Shown here one piece after another: positions 23,620 through 36,906 of a stretch of 64,000 nt of DNA. The stretch spans positions 1,116,001 to 1,180,000 of the forward strand of contig JABYQN010000008.1 of NCBI GenBank assembly GCA_022606135.1, read 5' to 3'. The notes below the pieces were generated by a model. The model was not told the DNA's origin and ran no database searches. It saw only the letters and a program-made list of their open reading frames with translations. The position numbers were made by a program, and so were the translations under genes. The stretch's first letter is position 1; the number at the start of each line of letters is the position of its first letter. The stretch comes from Fomes fomentarius. Lineage: Eukaryota > Basidiomycota > Agaricomycetes > Polyporales > Polyporaceae.

Positions 23620-24100
23620 GTAGGCAGGCTTCTTCGTGTTCTATGCGGGTCCCAGGATGAGTAGGGCAGGGGTGCTAGTGGTACTGCAATCCCACTGCCA
23701 TGGGACGGTAGGATCAGTGCAGGATGGGTGGGTGTGCATGAGTTGGATATGCTAGGCAGTCGTTAGTTGTAAAACCTATAATTGGATGATGGATCACAAG
23801 CGTCGGTGCCATGCCTGACCCGACGTCCACGTCAGTGTTGTCGACCTGGAAGCTTCCTGAAGTTTCACTTAAAGGTGTCCCAACGCTGATATATGATAGT
23901 CGTCAAAGATCGTCATTAGTATTGTCGAGAAAGGTAGAGCGCATATGGTACAGAAACATTTGCGAAATTGAACAACATAGATGGTCAAGCAGTCATGAGA
24001 TGATGCGAGAGTAAAACTAGATAGCAGCATGATGTCGTGAGATAGCAGGTGAGATCGTAGTATATCGTACAGAAGCCATGATGTGTCCGCAAGCAAGTCA
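23620..24100. other. Intergenic, 3' flanks of convergent genes
   Basis: Sequence between the zinc transporter (+) and the giant PH-domain gene (-). It is AT-richer than the coding neighbours, and no gene is seen. Confidence 0.5.
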
Positions 24101-27100
24101 TCACCGGTGCAGGGAGTCGCGCGGGGACCGAGGACCGAACAACCCGGGGCTGCCCTGCGGCGGCGCCAGGAGGTGCTCGACGGGTTGAATGGGAGGAGAT
24201 GGCTGGAAGGCAGGGTTCGCTGTTTGATGCATTCAGCAGTTGTACGTCTCAATCGAGCGAGAGTACTCACGTTGCCACGTCGCCCAAGATTGCGTTGGCT
24301 GAGGGACAAGCTCGGGAGGAGGCGGCGGCGGAGCTGCGGGTGCCTGTGTCCGCCGTGAGCGCCGCGAGCCGCGTGGGTGAATGGTTCGCCACGCGCTGGG
24401 GGCTGGCTGAGGAATCTCTGGCTCCGGCTCTGCAACAGGTGGCTGTTCGGGAGCAGGCGCAGCGTCGGTGGGGACACACGTCATGGCAGGTTTCCTATAG
24501 CGGGATAAGCAAAATCGCTACTTGCTTGATATACAACGGTTTCACTCACCAGCCAGGATCAAACTCGCCACCAGGTCCGTACTTGGATTTGAACTGCAGA
24601 AGCTCGCCGATCGCGCTAAGGGATGCATGGGTTAACAATGCGAATGGCTGGTTTTGTGAGACTCCACTTACTACTCCAGGTTCCTCTTGTCTTCCCTAAG
24701 CTTGCCAACCTCGCTCAAGAGCATGCGGACTTCCGTTGCTAACGAACGACTGAACTCGTCAAGGTACTGATGACAGTGGATGTGAGATTTCAGTTCACAC
24801 AAGGAAGACGCGGTAACACTCACGCCTTGAACATTGTACGGCACCTGCTCGTTGGCAGTGGCCTTCACAGCGTCGATTGTCTCCTGCTTGCGTTGCTCAC
24901 AATCTGCGCGCCAAGCTAAGATTGGATATTCGTTAGTCAGGATGCCGACTGCATTGTGTCTCTGTGTTACCTTCAGCCATCTCTCGGATCGTTCCTTCAT
25001 AGGCTGCTCTTTGTTGCTCAATAGCGTCTAGCGCCGCTTGTTGGCCTAGAAAGATGAGATAAGGTACGGTTCACTCCGATATGCTTCAGATTGACTTACT
25101 AGCTCTGAGTTCTTCCGTCAGCTCCTGCTTGCACTGCGCTTGTTCGGCGAGCATTGCTGACTGATTCTCGAGAATCTGCTGGAGCATGTTGCGAGTCAGA
25201 GCGTCCTCTTGATCCTTCTGCTCCCACCGATTTTGCTTGGTCTCCCATCGCTCGTCCATGAGCTGACGCTTGTGCGCCAACTCGTCACGCTGCTCCGAGA
25301 CAATGTTTGTGAGGTCCCCGAGCTGGTTGCGTATGAGATCGTTGTGTTCCATCATCTCGGACCGCTCCCGCTCCCGGCGCTCTGCTTCCTCGGTCGCCCT
25401 CGCCAACTTCTCGTCTTCGAGCTCCTTCCGAACTGTGTTCAACTCGTCTTCGAGGGAGCGGATATGTGCCTGGTACTGTTCGTGCATGCGCGCCCTTTCG
25501 GCGTCCGTCTCGGCCTGAGCTCGTTCGCGCTCTGCTTGGGCGGTCTCACGCTCACGCCTCAGTTCATCGCGCTCGAGGTCTACGATGTCTCGCAGTTCCT
25601 TAGCATGCAATGAAGCGGCACGTTCCACTGTCTCCACCATGACCGAAGCTACGTCGGGGTCTTGTGCATGCGACGGTGCGAGGGTTTGAGCATCAGCAAA
25701 CACTTCGGGCGTCGCTATTTCCCCCTCTCCTGCCGACGGTGGTGACAATAGCGGTGGCTGGCCTACAGGGGGCAAAGCGGCGAGACGGTCTTCTAGTTCT
25801 CTCCATACCCCTTCGCGACGTTCTTGGGCCTCGAGATCGCGTCGCCGTTCGTTTTCAACGAACATACGTTCACGTTCGTCTTCATTTGCACGATAATTCT
25901 GTTCACGTTTCTCTTCTGCATCCTGCAAGCCATCGATTGTCTCGCCCATCTCTGTCGCAAGTGCCTCAAATCGGTCCTGACGCTCCTGTTCTGCGGCCTC
26001 GTCTGCCACATAGATCGGGGCTGAAAGCTGAGTCTCCACGGGAACGGGAGGATGAGGCGGAGCATGACTGGGCGGCTCGTGCACAACGCGAGGTGGGGGA
26101 GAAGCAGGTGAATATCCTATGACACTAGGCGATGGTGCGACGATAGTTGGCTGAGCAGTGGGGGCGCGACTTGGCATAATGGGGACGGCAGTGGGAGGAG
26201 GGATAGGAACAGCACTTGGCTGGACACTTGGAGGGACTCCAGGCTCCATGAGAGGGATGATAGTGTCGGCACCATCTCTGATCTGGTCATGGAGGTACCT
26301 GTCGGCGGATGGAGTGATTTGATGGGGTGGGGCAACGTCTGTTGGGATCCGTCCTTCATGTCCAGATATCAGTGGCCATGTCTAGTTCGAGGGTGGTATA
26401 CACTTACCGCCACTAGGGAGTCTGTGTCTGGATGGAGGCGGACCTAGGTACAGGCAAGATGAGTATGAGTATGAACGTGGAGAGTTCACAGAACGTACTA
26501 TGTGGAACTACATAGTCATGTTCGGACACTGTCGGCTCATATGTAGGAGCTTCCGGCGGAAGTACATGATGTTCACGCTCTTCACGCTCTTCCGGGTCAC
26601 CAACCTCAACGTATGTGGGTTCACGGTGCCTTCCGCTGGTCGCGGTTCGAACACGCGTCGGTGCGTGTGATTCTCCTGCAAGCCGCACAGGGACTGGTCG
26701 TGGTTCACTTCCATGCAGTGCATGTGGTGAAGGTGTACGGGAACGGTCCATCTCGCGTCCCTCCGTGTAACGCGAAGGTACGTGTTCATGTTCCCCGCGA
26801 TGAGATCTGTCATAGGCAGTGGGCGAATGGAAGCCACCATGGGAAGTGGGCTGTCTCCCCAGAGAATGCGGGTCACGACGATGGCCCGTCGGAGAGCGTG
26901 AGAGTCTCTCTGGATGCGGTCTATCACCTTCCCTTTCCAGAGAACGCGAGTGAGGACGACGCCCCCCCGGAGACCGTGACGCTCTCTCTGTAGAACGGGG
27001 GCGACGGCGATGGGGTCGATCACCTTCCCTAAGCGGAGAACGCGAGTGACGACGATAGCCCGTCGGGGATCGTGAGAGTCTCTCTGGAGTACGCGAGTGA

Positions 27101-30100
27101 CGGCGATGCCGGTCACCTTCCCTAATCGGAGAACGGCGATGTGCTCGGTCACCTTCCCTATCCGGAGAACGGGAGTGACGGCGATGCGGCGGTCGATCAC
27201 CCCTGTCCGAGTACGGTGAGCGTGAGCGTGAGGTCCGGTGGAGACGACGACGACGACGCCCATCCTCGTACTCAGGGTCATGTGGACGCCGACCGCCATA
27301 CCCAGGAGAATATGAACCGCGGCGTGAGCTGTACGGATAGCGCGGAATGCGACCAGAGTCTTCATACCGCGGGTCGTACCGATCCCGTGGGTCATGCCGG
27401 TATCGCTCACGATCTCTTGAGTGGTAGTCATCCGGAGATCGGGAATGACGGTGAGATCGGGAACGGTGGTAAGATGGAGAGCCCCTCCGCGATCCAGGAA
27501 CTTCGATGACCGTAGGCTGAGCGTGAACAGTGGGAGGAGACCGGGAATGGGATCGTTCAAGTATGATTTGTGGCGGATGTACTCTGATAGGCGATGCTGG
27601 TCTCGAAGTGTGAGTAAAGGGGGCCGGTGTGATCATAGGTTGTCCCGGTCCCGGTTGGATCACAACGGTCGGTACGGTCTGAGGTACCCCGGCGGAGACC
27701 GTTGGAGGCACATGTGAGGGTTCGAAGACGATGCGTTGTGTCGGAGACCGGGACCGAGACCTCGGCGAACGCGAACGATGAGTACGACGAGAAGACCTTG
27801 TAGATCGCCGAGTGGAAGGCACAATAGTAATCTGTGGCGGCTCCGCCATGGTTGGGGATGTTGACCTCGACCTCGACCTCGACCTCGATCTCGACCTCGC
27901 GGAACCGGTGATGTGAATGACTTGCGGGGGTGGTTGACCCGCTGTAAGGGGATATCCAGGAACAGGGAATTGGGGAGGATATTGGGGAGGGTATTGAAGG
28001 GGCGGTTGCATCTGCGGGGGTTGAATGATAATCGGTTGGGGGGATTGCACACTAGGGGACACTGTTGGCTGAGGGACTTGATGAGTAGGTTGCCCCTGCT
28101 GACCCGGCACTACGACTACACTGGTAGTAGGCGCTTGTGGTGCTGCCGGTGCTGGCGTAGCTGCATGCTCGGGAACATGGCTAGGCTGGGGCGAAGCTAC
28201 TCGACCACCAGCGTGAGCACCTGGCTCCGCAGGCGACGGGGTTCGCCTTGGGTCGTACTCTGAATGTTCATGTTCGGTTGGGTGATAGTGACTGCGAGCC
28301 GGGCTCGACGGTCTTGAATTAGGTACTTCGATGACCGTGGTCGGCTGCGCGGGCGCACCGGGAGGAGGCGCGATGATGATGGGTCCCGCTTGCATAGGCG
28401 GACCGACTCGCATGTCAGGACCGGGAATGGGCATACCACCGGGGGGTGGGATTACTGTGATGTCCTCCTGACTGCTACGGGAGGAACCACTCGGACTCTC
28501 TGAATACGAAGGTGTTGGACGGGGCGGTACGAACGAATCTGGTGAGTCGGGACGCCGACCGGCGTATTGGGCATGCGGAACCTGCTGATAAATACCAGGA
28601 CCAGGGTACGTTCCCGGGGGAATTACAGGAGGCTGAGGGTAAGCGGATGGTGGTCGTGGAGGGATCACTATAGTTTCCGGTGACGGTGTTCGATCTTGAG
28701 GGAACAGATGTGATGGTGGTGGCCGGACTGCTTCGGGGAATTGCTGAAATCCTGGGATACCGAAAGCACCTGTACCAGGTGGCATTGGTCCAACCATGGG
28801 AGGAACCACGACAGTTGAGCCCGGCGGTGGAATTGCAGCTCCGCCGGGTGCCGCTGGTCATGCTGTTAGTACCTCGAAGACAAAGTAAAGCCACATCACA
28901 TACGTCGTATCACTTGCGCAATCTGATTCAAGAGCGGAATGACTTCATCGCGAGTCTGCTCGAGACGTGCTGACACGCTCTGGATTTCCGCATGACGATC
29001 ATGCACATCTCGCTCTAGCCACTGGTTCAGGCCTCTGAGATAGTTGATTATTTCGCTTTGTTGTTCAAGGCCAGCAAGTTGTCCGTCCCGGTTGTCCTAT
29101 CATAGAAGATTGGCTATCAGGATCACCCTACACATTAAAATGGCACTTACTCGGAGGAGAGCGAGAATGTCGTTGAAAGCCGGCGGCAATTGCACAACCG
29201 TCTTTAAACAAACAGTCAGTGAGACGACAATGCGAGAAAGCTTGTAAAACACTCACCGGTCCTGGTGCGACAGGGATGAACTGAGGCTGCTGTTGAGGGA
29301 ACGCTTGTCCTGGAGGAGGCACAACGCCTTCGCCGGGTGGAGGCTGTTCTGGTTGACGATACCAACTGTCTCCTTGTGTGTCCATGGCGGGAGGAGCGGT
29401 GGGAGGCCTTTCGGCTGGTGCATCCTGGAGGTAGGTACGAGGTTAGACATCGAACACAATGATTACAATCTGCCACACACCGTCTGCGTGGTGAAGAACC
29501 CATCAGTGTCCGGACGGCGCTGTCGTCGTTGATCCCGAACACGTCGCTCGAAATCAATGTCAGGACCACTCACAGGTCGCACATGCACTCCTGTAGGGCC
29601 TGGTCCCGCCATAGGGATATCGGTTTGACTTTGACTCTCCGTCTCGGACGGCGCGACACCGGCAGGAGCCATTCTTGGTGCTTGGGGCGTGCGTCGAACC
29701 GGAGGTGGACGAGAGGAAGCAGTGGGTCCTTGCCTGCCTATGTGAGGAACAGTGCGCGTAATGGGGAAGGTTCCAGGACGGGGAGGAACGTCTGCCTCAA
29801 AAATCGGACTGGCGCTTCGAGGGCGTGCACGGGGACCCGGTCGATAAATCAACGGAATCAAGGGCGGAGGAGCCTGTACTTGACCTGCCGGACCCGGAGG
29901 AGCAGACATCATAATCTCCATCAACTGCTCGTCGAAGGAGGGCCCAGCATGAACGGGAATGGGAGCTTGGATGGTTGGAGCTTCGTGACCCGCGTCGTGA
30001 ATCTGCGCGATGCGACGGAATATATTCGACGGCGTCTCAGAATCGACCGTAGACGCCTCCTCTTCCACGACGGGTGGTGGGGCACGGCCACGACGCAGCA

Positions 30101-33100
30101 GCTGCAGCAGATTCTCCTCGATCACGCGAAGCCTTTCAGAGCATTCGTCCCACCGATCTTCCGGTGCCGGAGGAGCTTCAGCAGCACGCGGCAAGTCGCG
30201 CAGCGCATCAAGACGACGGTTGGTGTCGTCCTGCCCGTCGAGCATGTTGGCGATCTGCTGACGGATGGCGTCTAGACCATCGCGCAGCGTCGTGAGTGAG
30301 ATGGACGGGACCGGTCGCGCAGTGCCGCTGGAAACCGAAGACGGCGACGGCGATGAAGATAGTGGCGGGGGAGTAGGGGTCGGGCTCCGAGAGCCTGTTC
30401 GAAGCACCCGAGGAGGCACCGGGAGGTGCGCAAGACCGATGTCCGAAAGCTCTACAGAAGGTGTGACAGACGAGGGAGGCGCAGAAGTGGGCGACGAGGA
30501 TGTCGAACTGTCAGGAGAAGAGATAGGCGACGATGTCGGCCACGAAGGAGAGGCAGGGATATCCATCATTGGGTAAGACTCAGACTCAAGCAAGCTGAGG
30601 TCGTCAGAGTGGTGAGATGAAAGGAAGGACATCGTCTCGCTCAACGAGTCGGGAGACGGGACACGGATCGGCGGCGGCGACAGCGAGATTGCGCGCATAA
30701 TCCTTGGACCTTCGCGAGGTCCAGCAGGCGTTGACCTCTCAGATCTTACTTCCCGAGGCCTGATGGACCTCGACGACCTCGACGAGATCATGCTGCTAGC
30801 TCCGACAGACGTGTCCTTCATGACAACGCGAGGCGGAACAGGCATATCGGGGAACATCCTCTCGCGAAGAAGGGCTTCGAGGTCCTCGAGCGTGCCTCTG
30901 ATATCGTGAAGACTGTCTTGCATCTCCCTAGTCTCCGCTCCCCTAGTCTCGTTGGCATCGTTCAGGTACTGCAACAACCGATTCACATCGTGCGTCAAGA
31001 TGTGGCTCGGCGCGTCGGACGGGATAGTGGAGAGGTTCGATGCGATAGACGGAACGTCACCACGGGGCGTCGACATACTGAGGCGCATCGATACCGACGG
31101 CGTGGGAGGGACTGGCGAGGGTGGAAGAGGGACAAACAACGGCAATGCCTGTGGAGTCTTGTCAGCTATAGATCTAAGAACGACGAAACACAACGCGTAC
31201 CGAGGGTGGCCTCTGCGGGGTCTCTGGGAACCTTATGGATACAGTCGACGGCGTCGACAACAAAGACGGCTCCGTCCTCAAGTCTAACTCGAACTCTGAC
31301 GGCGCGATCCTGGACGAGCTCATGGACACAGACGACACAGTCGACATCGTCGACGGCGTGCGGCTCAGCGTGACGGCCGGGATCGAGAACTCCGCATGGA
31401 CAGGCGTCGGCGAGGGGACGCTCGGCAGCAACGAAAGGCTCGACTGCGTCGGGGTGAGTTCCGAAGACGGCGGCGATGGCTCCGTGTACGGCGACGACGG
31501 ACTGACTTCCGTGATGGGCGTGAGCATCGCCGACTCCTCAGATGACTGGGGCGTGCCACTTGGGCGAAGGAAAGACGTCTCGAAGGAAGTGTCCGGACCC
31601 TCAGGCAGGGCCTGCGAGGCCATAGAGGGCGACGCACGGAGGAGTGAAGATTCGTACGACTGGTCGGACTCCGCACCCCATGCGGACTCAGGAATGGCTG
31701 GGCTCGACGGGGTCAACGGCTGCGAGATCGTCGACGGCACTGTGGGCGTGAGCTGGCTAGAAGGCGTCGGCGTCACCTCAGACTCGGTCGGGCTGGAGAT
31801 GGTCGAAAGCGACACAGTAGGCTCGAGGTCCGAGATCGGCAGGATGGGCGAAGGTCCCGGGATCGACTCGGTGGGAGACTCCTCCGAACTCAGCTCGATG
31901 GTCGACGGCGTCGGGATCGAAAACTCTTCGGACTCGGAAAATGAGGGCGTCAATTCCAGGGACGGCTCAGTGGGCGACGTCGGCGTGAGCGTCGTCGGAG
32001 AGGGCGCACGCTCGGTCGGTGTATGCTCTGACGGCTCGCTAGGCACATACGTCGAGGGGGGAAGCGGAACGAACCTCGGGTCTTCCTCCAGCTCAAATTC
32101 GCGCATATATGGTGACGGCGCCGCGGAAGGGATCGTCGGAATCTCGGAGGGCGTGTTGATGCTGATCTCGTCCGCCTCTGGGACCTTGGGTTTGCACCTG
32201 CACTCCGCGGTCCTGAAGTCTGTAGACACCTCCGATGGACAAACCTCCGCAGTGATGAATTCTGTAGGCGCTGGAGTCGTGCACACGGGAACGGTGTGGA
32301 ACTCCGTCTCTGCAACGTCCGACTCGCACTTCGGTGCGGTCTCGTACTCCGTCTCGACAATGGCGGTCTCGTAGTCCGAGATGGACGGGATCGTCGACAA
32401 GCTCTTGAACGACGCCGTGGAGGGCGACTTCGGCTCGGCTGCGCTGTAGTACGTCGTGCCCTCAGTTTCAGTCTCAGGCTCGGTGAGGCTACGGCTGTGA
32501 CTACGAGTGAACGTGTCCTCGAGGGAGGATCGCGTGTACGACGCCGTCGAAGGCGTTGGCGTCACGGAGCGGCTGCGCGACATTGACATGGTGGGTGTTG
32601 TCCCCGTGCGCGAATAGCTTTCGAGCGTGCTCAAGGTGTATGAGTATGTCCCCGAATACGTGTTCGTGTTCTCCTTGTCCGAGATCTCCTCGGAGCTCGA
32701 GTACGACCGCGATGCGCGTGGAGTGCGACGACGGACACCGCCAGAACGAGTGAGACCGCTGCGAGAAGGCGAGGTCGAGCTGTACAAAGCACTCGAGCCT
32801 GTGTGCGAGTCGCCAAGGAGGGAAGCGGACTCTGTCCCGCGGTACGAGAGCGTCGACGGGACGACGACAGTTCCAGAACCAGAAGTAATCTCGATGCTCT
32901 CATCAGTGACCAGGCCTGTCCCGGTTACAGTACCAGTCCCGGTCCTCGTATCGGTGCCGGAAAGGACGCGGGTGAAAGACGAGGAAGAGTAGAAGCTCGA
33001 TGCGCTGGGCGTTGAACTCGCGCTGAAGAACGCATCATCTGAGACAGCACTCGACACTTCCGACCCACTCCGACTCTTCCCACCTCCTCTTCCCGCACTT

Positions 33101-35781
33101 GGGGGCGGCGACAAATACACACGTCCTCCCAGTCGCGGACCGCTGGACACCGTAACGGGAGAGCCGTCTCCGACAGCGATTCCTCCTGCGAGTCCGAGGC
33201 CAAAACCAAGGCCGGGACGACTGTCACGTGCACGGCGAAGCGCAGACGCGAACTCCTCGTCGAGGTCAGTAAGGGAGCTCGTCCGGCGCAAGGAACTGCT
33301 ACGGCTCGGCGCGATGACCCGCGGATCACCAGGGTACAAATAGCCTTGAGAGGACACTGCAGCGTCGTCCGTTGCGCGGGTGTGGTGCGCAGATGCGAGC
33401 GACTGGCGGCGCGACAGACTGCTGGAGCCGGAGAGCGATTGGATGTCAGAAAGTTCATCCAAAGGAGGTACGTATACGGTGGATGCGGAACCAGTGCCGG
33501 ATTGCGATGTCGCCGTGCTGGAGATGGACTGGATGGTGCGGATCGACCCTGTCGGAGAACGAGTGCTGGAGCGATCGGGGATCGTGACTGCATGGTCGAG
33601 TACCTCCCTTTGAAGGCACACTATAAGTCACTCACTAGCCATCAAAAATTGTTAATATGCACGTACCAGATCGCGCTGACCCATCGGACGCGTTCTCTCG
33701 CGCTTTCGGCTCCAAGCCTCTCAATTCCATCGCTGTACATCAATTGGAACGGACACAGCGTTTCCATTAAAGCCATGTCGCCCACTTCACCCGAGACATC
33801 GGCGTGCTCGCTCTGCGTGCGCGCTGCGATAGTGCCCACGTCGTCTTGTGCAGTTGGGTGCTGGGGGGAGGGCACGGAACGAACTTCGATGCAGTTCAAC
33901 AAGTCGAGCGTGACGATACCCCTCCCTCCTCCAGGAGCGATCCAGGACAAGAGAAGCATGTGCGGATAGAGAAGAGCCTGGCATCGTTGCCAGCGGTAGG
34001 GAGGCGGCGCATGGACGTTCAAGTACCACAACAACCCAATCCTTAGCGGCTGCAGAGAACAACAATGTCAGCAATGCTCTTACTTTCATCAGGACACCGC
34101 AATGATCGAAGGGATAGACGATAGGGGGAGACGAAATTGGATTGGGCTCGAATAGGCAACCCACCTCCTGCGTGGCGCCCGCGTTGGCGTACTGGCCCAA
34201 TTCGGCAATATCGAACGTCGCTGGAAGCATTCCACTCGTGCTCATCGTCGCATCTCCGCGAGTGCTCGCGCCAGCATCGGCAGCGCTCTCGCCTTCACCA
34301 AACATACCCATTTCGTTGGATGTGCCTTCCCTGAGACGCGCAGCTCCGCGCTCTGCACGCCTGCGCAAGCTGAAAAGACCTTCACCGCCCTGCGTAGGAG
34401 ACGGCGACGTCGTGTTCGAACGAATCGACTTGCTCAACGATGGGGTGCGCTCCTTCCATGCGGCGACGATATTGCGCACAGAGGTAAGCGGCGAGCGTGG
34501 AGAAGTCTGCGGGCGCCGGAGGGAAGACGCAGTAGGCGTCGCGGTCGTTGTGAAGCCAGTGAATGTCGGCGTGTAGGTGCTCGAAGTGGCCGTACCCGAG
34601 GGAACGTACGTGCTGGTGCCGCTGCGAGTTTGGGTAAACGTGCCGCTGCTAGTAGGAAAGGAACGCGAGTCCGTAGACAGCGTCGTCCCGCGGGCGGGTG
34701 GCGACATAAGCGAGGATGTGGCGGTAATTGGTCCAGAAGACGACACTGACGAACCAGCTCGACTCTTAGTCGGGGAAGAAGGACGAGAGCTGTAGCCGTA
34801 AGTGGAGCTGCCATAGCCATACGTGGTACTAGCCGTGTAGCCAAAGGTCGACATAGACTGACTCATTGTTGTCGTGTACGGGCTAGGAGAACGAGGGACT
34901 GGAGACCGAGGTGCAGGCGAGCGGGGGCCCATAGGCGCAGAGAGGGTACGGGTATGCCCAAACAGGCGAGGTGATTCCCTGCCTGTAGCAGTCTGTTTTT
35001 CCTCGAAAAATGCGATGAGCTCGCCCGCGCGACGGCCAGGAACATTGAGAACGCGTCCCGACGCTTGACCAGGTGTGCCGCTGGGGTCTGTAGCAGCGCG
35101 AGTATGAAGCGCAGGAGAAACCCTGTCTTCAAGATGGGCGGAAGCTCTGTTCCCGCCAGAGTTGTTGGAGTATTGTGTGACTGGCCTGCTACCGGATTGT
35201 GCAAATGACGTTGGCCTAGAGTTGTTCTCGGTGTGCTCAGAGATCGTACTGAGCACCCTGGGCTCGCGGTCAAGGAGGGCATCAGTCCTCGTGCGGTAGC
35301 CGTCTGAGAGGTAGCTTGAGGGCGTAACGGAGCCAGGGGCGCTGTACTGGTCGGTGTAGGATGACGCACCAACAGATGACCCTCCGCGGGACCACTCTGT
35401 TAGCGCGTCTTCGGTGTTGGTAATCTCGTCGTCGAGCATGCTGAGAGTAGCTTCGACTTCGCGCGCGTCGTCGATCGAATTTTCGTCGGAATATACATCG
35501 TAATCTTCGTCTCTTGAGGACGGGGAGGGAGATACGATAATCCGTCTCATTTGGCGAGGAGAGGACACTTCGCTCCCGATGTTTGAGCCTATCGGCGTTG
35601 CTACAACGAGAACACGTTGGGTGCTTGCAGTCACACCGTAAGAGCTGTACACACCTGAGCGATCGGAATAAGAGAGTCTTGAGGATGAGTATGGCGTTTG
35701 CGTAGGAGAGAGAGTGGAGAATGTGGCCGTCCCGAAGAGAGGCGACCGGGCATCCCCACTTGAGGACGAGTAACTAGTCAT
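24101..35781 (-). CDS. Giant PH-domain protein with SR-rich, proline-rich and coiled-coil regions
   Basis: Single gene of about 11.7 kb encoding roughly 3,600 residues; function unknown. Read 5' to 3' on the minus strand: exon 1 (35781-34084) is Ser/Thr-rich. Then a PH domain spans the junction with exon 2 (34049-33667): IVYPFDHCGVLMK, GLLWYLNVHAPPPYRWQR, LLYPHMLLLSWIAPGGGRG, ending ESARERVRWVSAIW. Exon 3 (33607-31201) is Ser/Thr/Pro/Glu-rich. Exon 4 starts at 31148 and is Pro-rich with short helices. Then come proline-rich stretches, an Arg/Ser block with RSRSRS runs (about 27.9-26.6 kb), a long Glu/Arg coiled coil (about 26.0-25.1 kb), and a basic Pro-rich tail ending PRSPRDSLHR. I checked the junctions at 34083/34049, 33667/33607, 31201/31148 and about 29490/29430, and all keep frame, so I treat this as one gene. 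The PH domain suggests a membrane- or cortex-associated scaffold (inference). Confidence 0.8.
26850..27230 (-). repeat. Degenerate coding tandem repeat of HRRHSRSP-REGDR units
   Basis: Inside the giant PH-domain gene, the minus strand encodes about eight imperfect copies of a 13-16 residue unit of the form RRHSRSPxREGDRPHR. The DNA repeats show up as recurring CTTCCCTAxxCGGAGAACG on the plus strand. An SR-dipeptide run (alternating Ser and Arg) lies nearby at about 27858-27900. Such repeats vary in copy number by slippage. Confidence 0.7.
34022..34220. repeat. Dispersed repeat, source copy in the PH-domain gene
   Basis: About 195 bp spanning the end of exon 1, the 34-bp intron and the start of exon 2 of the giant gene. 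It recurs at 47861-48051 with scattered substitutions and a few indels. Confidence 0.85.
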
Positions 35782-36906
35782 CTCAGGCAGTCAGTTCAAA
35801 ACATGTCAAGTCGGGGGAGAATCAGCAGGTAGTAGTATCGTCAAGCCGTCGGGGTCCAGCAAAGCGTTTAGTATGAACAAAGCAGCGTAGATCTTGACGA
35901 CGGAGGGGACAATGGAGGATGGAGAGGTACTTTCCGAAGAGGACGCGCTGGTAGACTGAACTCGGACTGAGCGCTGGGATGGTGATGTTCAAGTCGGCGT
36001 TCAACAACGTCTTCAGGGCAGGCCTGCACGCGCTCGCGTATCAGCATGTGACCGCGCTCGACTCCCAGATGGCAGACGCTGACTCGGGCCGATCTTGAAC
36101 TCTTCTGACTCTTACGTATTCTGTCTGCACCTACCTGCATGTTGTGACTTGCCATAGAGTTACCTCAAGGTCGAAAACGTACTGAAGATTGAACACGAGT
36201 GCTGTATATCCCCAAGTGTATTCAGCGACAAGATGTGTAGTCAGGGCAATGATTCTGTACGTTCTGAGGCGAGGTAAACGGAGGAATGACACCTCGGAGT
36301 ACTAGATGATGAACGGGTCGAGTACATTTATGGCATGTTTGAACGTACGTAGTCGTACATATAGGTCCTTATTGAACGTTGAAGCTCATACTGCAATCTT
36401 ACGTGTATACTATGACTGCTGCGGTGCAGAACGGCTTTGGCCATCTCAATTTATGCAAGCAATGCTTTGGAGATCAGCTACTAGCTACTCACAGCTTCAC
36501 CTGCATCGCGAGGTATGGTGGTTGCCTTCAATACCAACGCGTCGGAGTATGCACTAGTACCAGCGATGAATACTTGGATTGCAAACATCATTCACTTGCG
36601 TGCTACGTGATAGGAATCCGCGGCCGGTGACAGCAGATATGCAGAAGTCTCTGAGCCTTGAGATGCATGTCATCGGCAGTTTTCGTCGTGCAGTGTGCAC
36701 CAGTGACACTGACAGAACTTTCGGGGGACAGGTATACACAGCCACCACATGCCCACAGCCAAAAGCGCGCATCATACCGCCTTAAATAGAACGCCAACAA
36801 AGTTCAGTAGGTTTCTCAGCCTCACAGCTTGCCTATTGCTCGACCCAGTCCTTCTATACTACCTGTTCGTCAGCTCTTTCTCGTCGCCTGCAACTGAACC
36901 ATCGTG
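35782..36906. other. Intergenic, promoter side of the giant gene and of cysteine-rich gene 1
   Basis: Divergent spacer with no supported gene. A minus-strand frame near 35868-36155 lacks any recognisable domain and is more likely leader sequence. Confidence 0.45.

Noticed and set aside
27858..27900. Short tandem GACCTC repeats as a regulatory or mobile repeat
   Set aside because: They encode the alternating Arg-Ser run of the giant protein and are explained by coding low complexity.
31235..32374. A 379-codon plus-strand open frame rich in Ser, Asp, Gly and Val
   Set aside because: It is the antisense shadow of the Ser/Thr/Pro-rich exon 3 of the giant PH-domain gene. Its composition follows from the complementary codons.
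24101..35781. Several separate genes instead of one giant PH-domain gene
   Set aside because: The junctions checked at about 34.07, 33.64, 31.17 and 29.46 kb restore frame and continuous composition, and no convincing internal stop plus promoter separates the parts. Transcript data could still overturn this.
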